Of a stretch of DNA of 64,000 nt, positions 55,447 to 63,878 are shown in pieces. This DNA is from Burkholderia sp. (GTDB taxonomy: Bacteria > Pseudomonadota > Gammaproteobacteria > Burkholderiales > Burkholderiaceae): positions 1 through 64,000 of the forward strand of contig JASLEG010000068.1 in assembly GCA_030151225.1 (NCBI GenBank), read 5' to 3'. The stretch's first letter is position 1. Each line of letters starts with the position of its first letter. The notes under the pieces are model-generated. The model was given only the letters and a program-made list of their open reading frames with translations. It ran no database searches and was not told the origin of the DNA. A program made the position numbers and the translations under genes.

Positions 55447-56367
55447 TCATTTCCGCGCGAATTGCGCGCTGCGCGGCAGCGGGTAGTCGCGCGCGATGGT
55501 GTCCTCGAGAAAGCGCGTGACCGCCTTGATACGCGGCAGATACTGCAGCTCGCGATGCACGGTCATCCAGATCGTGCGCTTCACGCGCACCGCGTCGGCC
55601 AGCACCGGCACCAGCCCGAAGCGCTCGGGGCGCGAGAACGAGGGCAGCATCACGATGCCGGCGCCCGACACGGCCGCGAACAGCTGCGCGAGCATGCTCG
55701 ACGACTGGAACGCGAGCCGCGGATGCTTCACCACCTCGTCGAGCCAGCGCACGGTGTCGAGCTGGATCAGGTCGTCCACGTAGGACACGAAGCCGTGCTC
55801 GCCGAGCGCGTCGAGCCCGGCCGGCGTGCCGTGCGCGGCCAGATAGGCCGGCGCCGCGTACAGGTGCAGCGCGAATTCGCCGATCGGCGCGACGTCGAGC
55901 GCCTTGCCGTCGGGCGGGAAGAAGCTCAGGAAGATGTCCGCCTCGCGCTGGTTCACGTGCATCTGCTGGGTGGTGGTGACCAGCTCGACCGAGATCTTCG
56001 GGTGGCTCGCCTTCAGCCGCCCGAACTCGCCGGCCAGGTACAGCGAGGCGATGCCCTCCATGGTGCCCACCCGCACGGCGCCCGACGGCTCGCGGTGGAA
56101 GCCGCCCAGCGCGTCGGCCAGCGCCACGGCGTCGGCCTCCATCGCCTCCACGTACTGCACGATCTCGCGGCCCTTGGCCGTGATGTGCAGGCCCTGATGA
56201 TCGCGCTCGAACACGGGGAAGTTGATCGCCTCCTCGAGCCGCGCGATGTGACGGCTGATGGTGGAGTGATCGAGCTTCAGGCGCCGGGCCGCGCCGCCGA
56301 GCGTGCCGCAGCGCGCCACCTCGAGGAAGATGCGCAGGTCGTTCCAGGCCGGTTGCGTGGCGGACAT
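55447..56367 (-). CDS. LysR-family regulator
   Basis: This 306-aa LysR regulator has an N-terminal HTH (DLRIFLEVARCGTLGGAARRLKLDHSTISRHI) and an effector domain typical of the group that regulates carboxylate use and transport. The ATG at 56367 gives family length; the open frame to 56448 adds an unrelated tail. It is divergent from the DUF485/symporter/nitrilase operon and probably controls it through the palindrome at 56549. Confidence 0.87.
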   Translation of the reverse strand: MSATQPAWNDLRIFLEVARCGTLGGAARRLKLDHSTISRHIARLEEAINFPVFERDHQGLHITAKGREIVQYVEAMEADAVALADALGGFHREPSGAVRVGTMEGIASLYLAGEFGRLKASHPKISVELVTTTQQMHVNQREADIFLSFFPPDGKALDVAPIGEFALHLYAAPAYLAAHGTPAGLDALGEHGFVSYVDDLIQLDTVRWLDEVVKHPRLAFQSSSMLAQLFAAVSGAGIVMLPSFSRPERFGLVPVLADAVRVKRTIWMTVHRELQYLPRIKAVTRFLEDTIARDYPLPRSAQFARK

Positions 56368-56548
56368 CGGGGCTCCGGGTTGCGGAAATGCGGCGGCGGC
56401 GGGAAGGCGGATGAAAGGCATTCTCCCATTGCAAAAACCCCGGGCCAAGCCCGTGCCGAGGCGGCGTGGCGGGGCCGCATCACACCGGGCGAACGCGTGC
56501 GGGCACCGTCCTGGTGCGCATCACGCACGATCCGCGCTCATCGATGCA

Positions 56549-56562
56549 TTGCAGATTTGCAA
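56549..56562. promoter_or_regulatory. Candidate LysR operator
   Basis: TTGCAGATTTGCAA is a palindrome with TTGCA/TGCAA arms and a T-N11-A core, the usual LysR box. It lies in the divergent region between the LysR gene and the DUF485 gene, 79 bp upstream of the latter's start. Confidence 0.5.
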
Positions 56563-56640
56563 GGCTCGCTGCGAACTTTCGTGTTTTCAGCCGCCTTTCG
56601 GCCGACAACAATCGATTCCCTGTCCCAAGGAGGAATCGCG

Positions 56641-57012
56641 ATGAACGCCGAACCCGCCACGCCCGTCGAGGCGATCTATCACACCCCGGAATTCCGGCGC
56701 CTGTCGAACGGCAGAAGGACCATGCGCATCGCGCTGATGGCCGTCGCGATGGCCTTCTTCTTTTCGCAGCCGCTGCTGTTCAGCGCGTTTCCGGCCGTGT
56801 TCCGCATGCCGCTGGCCGGCTCGATCAACGTCGGGCTCGCCTATCTGGTCGCGCAGTACGCGGTGGGCGGGCTGGTGGCGGTGCTGTACGCCGTGTGCCA
56901 GCGCCGCTTCGACCGCCGCGTGGCCGAGATCGTCGGCCGCAGCGGCCACGCGGCGCCGGCCGCCGCCGAATCGGCCCCGACCGCCGATGCGGCCAGCCTG
57001 CGGAGCGCCTGA
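56641..57012 (+). CDS. DUF485 membrane protein, symporter partner
   Basis: This 123-aa DUF485 protein has two transmembrane helices (about 29-52 and 65-85) and the family start YHTPEFRRLSNGRR. DUF485 proteins (YjcH type) are encoded directly before ActP-like sodium:solute symporters and are thought to act with them. AAGGAGGAATCGCG gives a strong ribosome binding site. The symporter ATG follows the stop after one base. Confidence 0.85.
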   Translation: MNAEPATPVEAIYHTPEFRRLSNGRRTMRIALMAVAMAFFFSQPLLFSAFPAVFRMPLAGSINVGLAYLVAQYAVGGLVAVLYAVCQRRFDRRVAEIVGRSGHAAPAAAESAPTADAASLRSA

Positions 57013-57013
57013 G

Positions 57014-58906
57014 ATGAAATCGACTCGATCGTTTGCCACGCTGGCGGCGCGCTGCCTGCCGCTCGGCGGGTTGCTCGCCGCCCAGGCGGCCATCGCGGCC
57101 ACCCCGGCCGCCGGCCCGGCCACGCTGGTGAGGGAAGGCAGCCGCGCGATGACCTTCGCCGTGTTCGCCGCGCTGTTCCTGCTCACGCTCGGCATCACCT
57201 GGTTCGCGGCGCGCCGCAACGCCTCCGCGAAGGATTTCTACACGGCCGGCGGCGGCCTGCATCCGGGCCTGAACGGGCTGGCGATCGCCGGCGACTACCT
57301 GTCGGCGGCCGCCTTCCTGGGCGTGTCCGGCCTGATCGCGCTGTACGGGCTGGACGGCGTGAGCTACCTGGTGGGCTTCTTCGTGTCGTTCATCCCGGTG
57401 CTGATCCTGATCGCCGAGCCGTGCCGCAATCTCGGCCGCTACACGCTCGGGGACGTGCTGGCATTCCGCAACCGCTTCCGGCCCACCAAGGTGGCGGTGG
57501 CGCTGTCGAGCATCCTGGTGGCGCTGTTCTACATGGTGCCGCAGATCGTGGGCGGCGCCGTGATCGTGCGCGCCATGATCGGCATTCCGTACGAAGTCTC
57601 GGTGGTGGCGGTGGGCGTGCTGATGCTGACCTACGTGATGTTCGGCGGCATGCGCGCCACCACCAGCGTGCAGGTGCTGAAGGCCACGCTGCTGATCGGC
57701 TTCTGCCTGCTGCTCGTGGTGCTGTCGTGGGCGCCTTACGGCTTCGACGCGGACGCGTTCTTCCACGCCGTGATCACCAGCGACGCGATCCGCGAGCACG
57801 TGCTGAACACGCTGCTGAAGGGCAAGTCGTCGCTGAGCGTGGCCGACGCCGGCCGCCAGTTCATCGAGCCGGGCCTGTTCCTGAAGAGCCCGCTCGAGCA
57901 GATCTCGCTGGGCCTCGCGCTGGTGCTCGGCACCGCCGCCATGCCGCACATCCTGATGCGCTTCTTCACGGTGCGCAGCGCGCGCTGCGCGCGTTCGTCG
58001 GCGCTGGTGGCGATGCTCGCGATCGGCGCGTGCCATCTGCTGATCGTGGTGGTGGGCTTCTCGGCCGCGCTGAACGTGGGGCCGAAGGCGATCGTGGCGC
58101 TCGACAAGGGCGGCAACCTGGCCGCGCCGGTGCTCGCGCAGTACCTCGGCGGCGGCGCGGACAGCTTCGCCGGCAACTTCATGCTGGCCTTCGTGGCGGC
58201 CGTGTCGTTCGCCACCATCGTGGCGGTGGTGGCCGGGCTCACGCTGGCGGCGGCCTCGTCGCTGGCCCACGACGTGTACGTCGGCGCGATGAAGAACGGC
58301 CACGCCACCGAGCGCCAGCAGGTCAATGCGGCGCGGGTGGCGACGCTGCTGATGGCGGTGATCGCCGTGGTGGCCGGCATCGCCGCGAAGGGGCAGAACG
58401 TGGCGCAGCTGGTGGGACTCGGCTACGCGGTGGCCGCCTCGGCGAACCTGCCCGCGCTGGTGGGCACGCTGTACTGGCGGCGCTGCAACACCGCCGGCGT
58501 GGTGGCCGGCGTGATCGGCGGCACGCTGGTGTCGATCGGGCTGGTGCTGGTGTCGCCGAACATGACCTACCCGCTGGCCGAGCGCGAGGCCGCCGTGGCC
58601 ACCGTCGCGCGCACCCGCGCCGAGCTGCAGCAGGCGCCGGCCGCGAACCGCGCGGCGCTCGAGGCCACGCTGGCCCGGGCACGCGCCACCATGGCCCGGA
58701 TCCCCGAGCACGCCACCAGCATCGTGGGGCTGGAGAAACCGCTGTTCTCGATGCGCAATCCCGGCGTGGTGTCGATCCCGATCGGCTTCCTGCTGGTGAT
58801 CGTGTTCTCGCTGCTGAGCCGCGGCGTGCTGTCCGAATCGCGCTGGATGGAGCTCGCGGTGCGGCGCGAGACCGGCATCGGCGCGGCGCAGGCCAGCCGG
58901 CACTGA
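57014..58906 (+). CDS. Sodium:solute symporter (ActP-like)
   Basis: This 630-aa transporter has a cleavable-looking N-terminal signal (residues 1-30), as in ActP, then the SSS core (FYTAGGGLHPGLNGLAIAGDYLSAAAFLGVSG, LGRYTLGDVLAFRNRFRP, ATTSVQVLKATLLIG). It probably imports a short-chain carboxylate. Unlike ActP it carries an extra helical, coiled-coil-like segment (about residues 525-575) between two late membrane helices. Being followed by a nitrilase gene suggests a substrate or product related to nitriles or carboxylates. The start at 57014 is chosen because it follows the DUF485 stop; 56987 is an overlapping alternative. Confidence 0.85.
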   Translation: MKSTRSFATLAARCLPLGGLLAAQAAIAATPAAGPATLVREGSRAMTFAVFAALFLLTLGITWFAARRNASAKDFYTAGGGLHPGLNGLAIAGDYLSAAAFLGVSGLIALYGLDGVSYLVGFFVSFIPVLILIAEPCRNLGRYTLGDVLAFRNRFRPTKVAVALSSILVALFYMVPQIVGGAVIVRAMIGIPYEVSVVAVGVLMLTYVMFGGMRATTSVQVLKATLLIGFCLLLVVLSWAPYGFDADAFFHAVITSDAIREHVLNTLLKGKSSLSVADAGRQFIEPGLFLKSPLEQISLGLALVLGTAAMPHILMRFFTVRSARCARSSALVAMLAIGACHLLIVVVGFSAALNVGPKAIVALDKGGNLAAPVLAQYLGGGADSFAGNFMLAFVAAVSFATIVAVVAGLTLAAASSLAHDVYVGAMKNGHATERQQVNAARVATLLMAVIAVVAGIAAKGQNVAQLVGLGYAVAASANLPALVGTLYWRRCNTAGVVAGVIGGTLVSIGLVLVSPNMTYPLAEREAAVATVARTRAELQQAPAANRAALEATLARARATMARIPEHATSIVGLEKPLFSMRNPGVVSIPIGFLLVIVFSLLSRGVLSESRWMELAVRRETGIGAAQASRH

Positions 58907-58952
58907 ACCCGCATCCCCTCCAATCCACCGAACCGAACTGCAAGAGGACGAC

Positions 58953-59987
58953 ATGGCATTGCCCACTACCCGGGTGGCCGCGGCGCACGCGGCATCCGTC
59001 TACCTGAACGCCGGCGCCAGCGTGGCCAAGGCGATCTCGATCATCGAGGAAGCGAGCCGCCACGGCGCCGAGCTGATCTCGTTCCCCGAATCCTTCATCC
59101 CCGGCTTTCCCGTGTGGGCCGCGCTGTGGGCGCCGATCCGCAATCACGACTGGTTCCGGCGCATGGCGGCCAACAGCATTCGCGTGGACGGCCCCGAGAT
59201 GGCGCAGTTGCAGGCGGCGGCCAGGCGCTGCGGCGTGGTCGTGTCGATGGGCTTCAGCGAATCGACCGAGGCCAGCGTCGGCTGCATCTGGAATTCGATC
59301 GTGCTGATCGGCAGCGACGGCGCGATCCTGAACCACCATCGCAAGCTGGTGCCGACCTTCTACGAGAAGATGGTGTGGGCGTCGGGCGACGGCCACGGCC
59401 TGAAGGTCAGCGGCACCCCGATCGGCCGGATCGGCGCGCTGATCTGCGGCGAGAACACCAACCCGCTCGCGCGCTACGCGCTGGCCGCGCAGGGCGAGCA
59501 GATCCACATTTCCGCGTGGCCCGCGATCTGGCCCACGCGCCCGCCCGGCACGGGCCAGAACTTCGACAACGTGGCCGCCAACCGGATCCGCGCGGGCGGG
59601 CATTCGTTCGAGGCCAAGGCGTTCGGCATCCTGAACGCGGGCTTCATGGATCGCGGCATGATCGAGATGCTGCTCGAAGGCGGCGACGACGCCGCGCGCG
59701 AGGTGCTCGAGAAGACGCCGCGCGCGGCCACCCAGTTCCTGGACCCGACCGGCGCGGTGATCGGCGACACGCTGCAGAACGAGGAGGGCATCGCCTACGC
59801 GAGCTTCGACCTGGAGCAGTGCGTGGAGCCGAAGCAGTTCCACGACATCGTGGGCTACTACAACCGCTTCGACGTGTTCGAGGTGGCGGTCGACCGGCGA
59901 CGACGGGTGCCGGCCAGGTTCCGGGATGCTGAGGCGCTGGATGCGGATGCCGATCCGGCCGGTGGGGCAATCAGCATGAACTACTGA
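58953..59987 (+). CDS. Nitrilase
   Basis: This 344-aa carbon-nitrogen hydrolase has the nitrilase triad Glu46 (SFPESFIPGFP), Lys131 (NHHRKLVPTFYEK) and Cys165 (ALICGENTNPLAR), followed by AWPAIWP. The ICGEN-x-NP cysteine region is typical of true nitrilases (nitrile to acid plus ammonia) more than of amidases. It is 46 bp after the symporter gene with AGAGG before the ATG. Together they may take up and process a nitrile/acid pair. The natural substrate is unknown. Confidence 0.88.
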   Translation: MALPTTRVAAAHAASVYLNAGASVAKAISIIEEASRHGAELISFPESFIPGFPVWAALWAPIRNHDWFRRMAANSIRVDGPEMAQLQAAARRCGVVVSMGFSESTEASVGCIWNSIVLIGSDGAILNHHRKLVPTFYEKMVWASGDGHGLKVSGTPIGRIGALICGENTNPLARYALAAQGEQIHISAWPAIWPTRPPGTGQNFDNVAANRIRAGGHSFEAKAFGILNAGFMDRGMIEMLLEGGDDAAREVLEKTPRAATQFLDPTGAVIGDTLQNEEGIAYASFDLEQCVEPKQFHDIVGYYNRFDVFEVAVDRRRRVPARFRDAEALDADADPAGGAISMNY

Positions 59988-60091
59988 CAACACGCTGGCA
60001 GCAGGCGGTTCGTAGGATGGCGTTGTCGTCGCCGCATCACGCAGCCGACGCCAATTTCCCGCCATCGATACCGCAACGAGGAACGTGCGCC

Positions 60092-60490
60092 ATGAATTTC
60101 GTGTCCACCCGCATCATCACCGACGACGTCAGCCGGCTCGTCGATTTCTACGAGGCGCTGGGCCTGAAGGCCACCTGGTTCACCGAGGAATTCGCCGAAC
60201 TCGGCTCGCCCACCGGCGCGCTGGCGATCGGCAGCAAGCGCACGAGCGACCTGTTCGGCGCCGGCGCGGCCACGCCGGCCAGCAACCGCTCGCTGATCAT
60301 CGAATTCCTCGTCGACGACGTGGACGCCGATTACGCGAAGCTGGAATCGCGCGTGAAGGACATCGTGCAGGCGCCTACCACGCAGCCTTGGGGCAATCGC
60401 TCGGTGCTGTTCCGCGACCCGGACGGCAATCTCGTGAACCTGTTCACGCCGGTGACGGACGAGGCGCGCAAGCGGTTCGGGAAGGGGTAA
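60092..60490 (+). CDS. VOC-fold (glyoxalase/bleomycin-resistance type) protein
   Basis: This 132-aa protein has two beta-alpha-beta-beta-beta halves: FVSTRIITDDVSRLVDFYEALG opening and PWGNRSVLFRDPDGNLVNLF closing, the hallmark of VOC proteins. The start ATG at 60092 follows ACGAGGAACG; the frame is open from 60017 but lacks a better start. Substrate unknown. A hairpin with a T-rich tail follows. Confidence 0.8.
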   Translation: MNFVSTRIITDDVSRLVDFYEALGLKATWFTEEFAELGSPTGALAIGSKRTSDLFGAGAATPASNRSLIIEFLVDDVDADYAKLESRVKDIVQAPTTQPWGNRSVLFRDPDGNLVNLFTPVTDEARKRFGKG

Positions 60491-60543
60491 GACGGGATGT
60501 CGCTTCGGCGCATGCTGGTGCGTGCGCCGAACGTGCCTTGAAT

Positions 60544-60585
60544 GGCCACGCGGTGTTTCGTTCTCCGCGTAGCCGTTTTCATTTT
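60544..60585 (+). terminator. Intrinsic terminator after the VOC gene
   Basis: GGCCACGCGG (60544-60553) pairs with CCGCGTAGCC (60565-60574) with one mismatch, followed by GTTTTCATTTT. It lies 54 bases after the VOC stop and abuts the 3' end of the convergent membrane-protein gene. Confidence 0.6.
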
Positions 60586-60845
60586 CCGCACCCGGATTTC
60601 GAGAAAATCCGGAACGCCTTGATGAGCAAGATATACACGGCAATCGTTGCGACAAGATCGAGGATGACCATCGACGATACGTACAGGAATTCGTAGTCAC
60701 GCACGCCAAGTACGTCAGAGATATCAATCAATACTTGTTGCTGCTCAACCGTCATTGGCAATGGATAGGTGTGGACATATCTTATTGCCAAATAAAACAA
60801 TCCAAAAAACAAGATGACTCGAAATATGCTACGGACAAGTTTCAC
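60579..60845 (-). CDS. Two-helix membrane protein, probable immunity to the Tlde1-like toxin
   Basis: This 88-aa protein starts at GTG 60845; a TTG at 60848 is the alternative. It has two transmembrane helices (about residues 8-24 and 54-76) and a short loop between them that would face the periplasm if the basic N-terminus is cytoplasmic. It overlaps the end of the toxin gene by about 17 bp and shares its low GC. Position directly after a peptidoglycan-targeting toxin gene makes immunity the most likely role. No sequence family was recognised. Confidence 0.65.
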   Translation of the reverse strand: MKLVRSIFRVILFFGLFYLAIRYVHTYPLPMTVEQQQVLIDISDVLGVRDYEFLYVSSMVILDLVATIAVYILLIKAFRIFSKSGCGK

Positions 60846-61347
60846 CAATTGCGATCACCTCTATCCATCCGTAAGCATCGATTCCAGAATTTCCCGCTGG
60901 AATTGTCGACGTCCGCAAAAGTGCTTCGTGCAATCGTTTGAAATCAGCAAGACTCTTCAAAGTAATACATCCAAACGAAAGACCTGCGCCGCCAACCGGA
61001 TGCAAGCGAAAATTTCCTCGCCTTACTCCGTTTACCCAGGTCCAATCATCAATTTTCCCATCATCTCGATAGAGTGCGAACCATTCTTTATGTCTGGATG
61101 GAGCTCCCCTCAAGGAATTCCACGCATCAATTAAGGACGCTTTCGTACGAGATGCCAGCCCTCCGCTTGGCCGCTCCACGATCCAATACTTTCCAGCAGG
61201 TAATGGACCTCTGTCTACTACGGCCGTACATCCGCCTCGATTGAGAAACATACCGTCACCCGAGAATGCCGGAAAGGAACCGACACCACAAATGGCAAGC
61301 ATCAGGACTTTGGAGTTATCAACAACAAATCGCCCGTGCAGCGCCAT
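60829..61347 (-). CDS. tlde1: DUF2778 / Tlde1-like L,D-transpeptidase toxin
   Basis: This 172-aa protein starts at ATG 61347 (GAGAGG upstream); a GTG at 61356 overlapping the hcp stop would add three residues. It carries the catalytic signature RLHPVGGAGLSFGCIT with His116 and Cys127, as in L,D-transpeptidase-fold DUF2778 proteins. Tlde1 effectors delivered by T6SS cut or modify tetrapeptide stems of peptidoglycan in the target periplasm. It is encoded right after an hcp gene, fitting delivery as Hcp cargo. GC content is visibly lower than in neighbouring genes. Confidence 0.85.
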   Translation of the reverse strand: MALHGRFVVDNSKVLMLAICGVGSFPAFSGDGMFLNRGGCTAVVDRGPLPAGKYWIVERPSGGLASRTKASLIDAWNSLRGAPSRHKEWFALYRDDGKIDDWTWVNGVRRGNFRLHPVGGAGLSFGCITLKSLADFKRLHEALLRTSTIPAGNSGIDAYGWIEVIAIGETCP

Positions 61348-61352
61348 TACCG

Positions 61353-61835
61353 TCACCTCTCATTCCAGTTATCTGAGAATTTGACATTTCCATCAGTGTA
61401 ATGCCATGTTATCCGCTCATACATCAACCCCAGCGACTCAACGTGATTTATCTGCGCAATAGGAGAAATTTTTGTATTCGCCATGCCAGGTTTGATACTC
61501 GCCACCTTCACCCCCTCCAGCATCATGACGAAATAAACCTCCTCCTGTCCGGCATCGTTGATGCGATACCACTTCAGCTCCGCAGATTTGAGCGCCTGCC
61601 CTGTTGCCACTGCCTTGTACAGGTAAGGGCTCGAGGAATCGAACTCCTTTTCGATGTTCATCGGAGAATGGATTCTGGCGCCCGTTATGCTTCCGGTTTG
61701 GTAATCGACCGGGAGGCTGATTCCGTGGCCGAACCCGATGACCTCCTCGCTTCCTTCCCGACCTTGAATCGTGACCGATCCTCTGATGTCCGCACCACCG
61801 TCGTCTTTGAGCCACAAATATGCAGGTATCGGCAT
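61353..61835 (-). CDS. hcp: Orphan Hcp (tube/effector carrier)
   Basis: This 160-aa Hcp-family protein has the hallmarks PAYLWLKDDGGADIRG, VIGFGHG, SPMNIEKEFDSSSPYLYKAVATGQ and ITWHYTDGNVKFSDNW. A perfect AAGGAGGT ribosome binding site seven bases upstream fixes the ATG at 61835. It resembles enterobacterial-type Hcp and differs strongly from the operon Hcp at 39500. No sheath or baseplate genes adjoin it, so it forms an hcp-toxin-immunity cassette that must borrow a T6SS apparatus. Confidence 0.88.
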   Translation of the reverse strand: MPIPAYLWLKDDGGADIRGSVTIQGREGSEEVIGFGHGISLPVDYQTGSITGARIHSPMNIEKEFDSSSPYLYKAVATGQALKSAELKWYRINDAGQEEVYFVMMLEGVKVASIKPGMANTKISPIAQINHVESLGLMYERITWHYTDGNVKFSDNWNER

Positions 61836-62186
61836 GCCGTTCACCTCCTTGGTTCGAGCAGCACTTCACTGGTTTTCGGAGTTGCGACAATCGCATATCC
61901 AGGTAAGGTTTCGGGTTGATTCGGGACAAGGTCGACATGACTCCGCGCACGCGTCTTTTTGTCCGATGAGCCGCCCGCCCACTGCGCAAAAACACTGCCC
62001 ATCCGGGAAACCGATATCAGCACTTTCCCGAGTCGCGGATTAAGTCTGATCTTTACGGACCGATAACACGTTCGTACGCCGGGGCTGGGGACACACGATT
62101 CGCGTCGCGCGAATCGAGCCACGAACAAAGAACGGAGCCGCGCAACACCGGCGTTCGGGTTCCGTTCGCACGACTCGCTCAAACAC
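61836..62186. other. Divergent region between the hcp cassette and the chemotaxis gene
   Basis: These 351 bp carry a perfect Shine-Dalgarno for hcp at the left and a sigma-28 promoter for the chemoreceptor at 62040-62066. Composition changes from AT-richer to GC-rich across it, marking the right border of the acquired cassette. No convincing gene was seen. Confidence 0.5.
62040..62066 (+). promoter_or_regulatory. Sigma-28 (FliA) promoter of the chemoreceptor gene
   Basis: TTAAGTCT (62040-62047), 11 bp, ACCGATAA (62059-62066) closely match the flagellar consensus TAAAGTTT-N11-GCCGATAA. It is about 120 bp upstream of the chemoreceptor ATG. Confidence 0.8.
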
Positions 62187-63773
62187 ATGCTCAACAACCT
62201 GTCGATCCGACATTGCGTGAACGCCATCGTCGGTCTGTTCTGTCTCGCGCTGATATCCGGTGCCGCGGTCGGCGTGCTCTCGCTGAATGCCGCCAACCAC
62301 GACCTGAAGCAGATGTACACGGTCGACACGCCGGCCGTGGCCAACCTGGAAGGCAGCTCGGGCCAGCTGCTGCGGCTGCGGCTGTCGCTCGCCACCTACG
62401 ACTCGCTGAGCAACATCGGCGACACCGACGGCGCGCAGGCCGCCTTCAAGCGCTCCGACCAGTACATCAAGCTGTCGAACGAGCGTTTCGATGCGTATCT
62501 CGCGCAGGCCGGCCAGGATCCGGATGCACGCGCGCTGATCGACGAGATGCAGGCCAAGCGCGACGCGTTCATCCATCAGGGCATCGAGCCGGCCATGGCC
62601 GCGCTGAAGGCCGGCGACAAGGCCACCTTCGGCGAGATTCAGGGCCACAGGCTCTCGCCGCTGTACTCGGCCTACGAAAAGGCCATGCTCGCGCTCGAAA
62701 AGCACCAGGTGGACATCGGCCAGGCGCGCTACGAAGGCGCGCAGCACCAGTTCACGATGGTGATCGCGGCGGTGGCGGTGGGCCTGGTGCTGGCGCTCGC
62801 GCTCGCGCTGTTCGTGCGGGTCTGGCTGGTGGGCGCGATCGTGCGGCCGGTGGATGCCGCCGTCGAGAGCTTCGGCCGGATCGCCAACGGCGACCTGACC
62901 GGCCAGGTGGCCGTGACCAGCGCCAACGAGATGGGCAAGCTCAGCGAGGCACTGCGCGACATGCAGGGCTCGCTCGCGACCACCGTGGGCACGGTGCGCA
63001 GCAGCACGGAATCGATCAACGTGGGCGTGGGCGAGATCGCGGCCGGCAACACCAACCTGTCGCAGCGCACCGAGGAGCAGGCCGCCTCGCTCGAGGAAAC
63101 GGCGGCCAGCATCGAGCAGTTGACGTCCACGGTCAAGCAGACCGCCGACAACGTGCGCGAGGCCAGCTCGCTGGCCGAGGGCGCGTCGGGCCTCGCCGCC
63201 GAGGGCGGCAAGCTGGCGCGCGACGTGGTGGGCACGATGCACGGCATCGTGGACGATTCGCGCCGGATCGGCGACATCGTGGGCGTGATCGAGGGCATCG
63301 CGTTCCAGACCAACATCCTCGCGCTCAACGCGGCGGTGGAAGCGGCGCGGGCCGGCGAGCAGGGGCGCGGCTTCGCGGTGGTGGCGAGCGAGGTGCGTTC
63401 GCTCGCCCAGCGCAGCGCGGCGGCCGCCAAGGAGATCAAGGGCGTGATCGAGGAATCGACGCAGCGCGTGCAGACCGGCGCGGAGCTCGTGGAGCGCTCG
63501 GGCACCACGATGAACGACATCGTCGCGGCGATCGGCCGGGTCAGCGGCATCATGAACGACATCGCGGTGGCCTCGCACGAGCAGAGCGACGGCATCGACC
63601 AGATCAACATCGCCGTGTCGCAGATGGATCAGGTCACGCAGCAGAACGCCGCGCTGGTGGAGCAGGCCGCGGCGGCGGCCGCGTCGCTCGTCGATCAGGC
63701 GCAGCGGCTCGGCGACGCCGTGGCGGTGTTCCGCGTCGACGTGAACGCGCGGCGGGCAGGGCACGGGTACTGA
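62187..63773 (+). CDS. Methyl-accepting chemotaxis protein (Tar-like)
   Basis: This 528-aa protein has TM1 near residues 9-31, a four-helix-bundle periplasmic sensor (about 35-190), TM2 near 190-213, and a HAMP domain (VGAIVRPVDAAVESFGRIANGDL). A long signalling coiled coil follows with the universal hairpin EGIAFQTNILALNAAVEAARAGEQGRGFAVVA-type core (about 370-400). The sensor belongs to the Tar/Tsr-like class and its ligand cannot be told from sequence. The C-terminus (VFRVDVNARRAGHGY) lacks the CheR-tethering pentapeptide seen in Tar. Expression is probably linked to flagella through the sigma-28 promoter upstream. Confidence 0.92.
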   Translation: MLNNLSIRHCVNAIVGLFCLALISGAAVGVLSLNAANHDLKQMYTVDTPAVANLEGSSGQLLRLRLSLATYDSLSNIGDTDGAQAAFKRSDQYIKLSNERFDAYLAQAGQDPDARALIDEMQAKRDAFIHQGIEPAMAALKAGDKATFGEIQGHRLSPLYSAYEKAMLALEKHQVDIGQARYEGAQHQFTMVIAAVAVGLVLALALALFVRVWLVGAIVRPVDAAVESFGRIANGDLTGQVAVTSANEMGKLSEALRDMQGSLATTVGTVRSSTESINVGVGEIAAGNTNLSQRTEEQAASLEETAASIEQLTSTVKQTADNVREASSLAEGASGLAAEGGKLARDVVGTMHGIVDDSRRIGDIVGVIEGIAFQTNILALNAAVEAARAGEQGRGFAVVASEVRSLAQRSAAAAKEIKGVIEESTQRVQTGAELVERSGTTMNDIVAAIGRVSGIMNDIAVASHEQSDGIDQINIAVSQMDQVTQQNAALVEQAAAAAASLVDQAQRLGDAVAVFRVDVNARRAGHGY

Positions 63774-63783
63774 CCGGGCGGAT

Positions 63784-63810
63784 TCAAGTTTCGACGTGGA
63801 ATGCCGTCAC
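63784..63810 (+). promoter_or_regulatory. Weaker sigma-28-like promoter
   Basis: TCAAGTTT (63784-63791), 11 bp, GCCGTCAC (63803-63810): the -35 half fits the flagellar consensus well and the -10 half only partly. It would serve the gene starting at 63879. Confidence 0.4.
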
Positions 63811-63878
63811 CATGGACAGGTGGTCGGCACTTCCGATCGCCGCCTTCGGCGCCTCGCGCGCCATTCGAGGAGCCTGCC

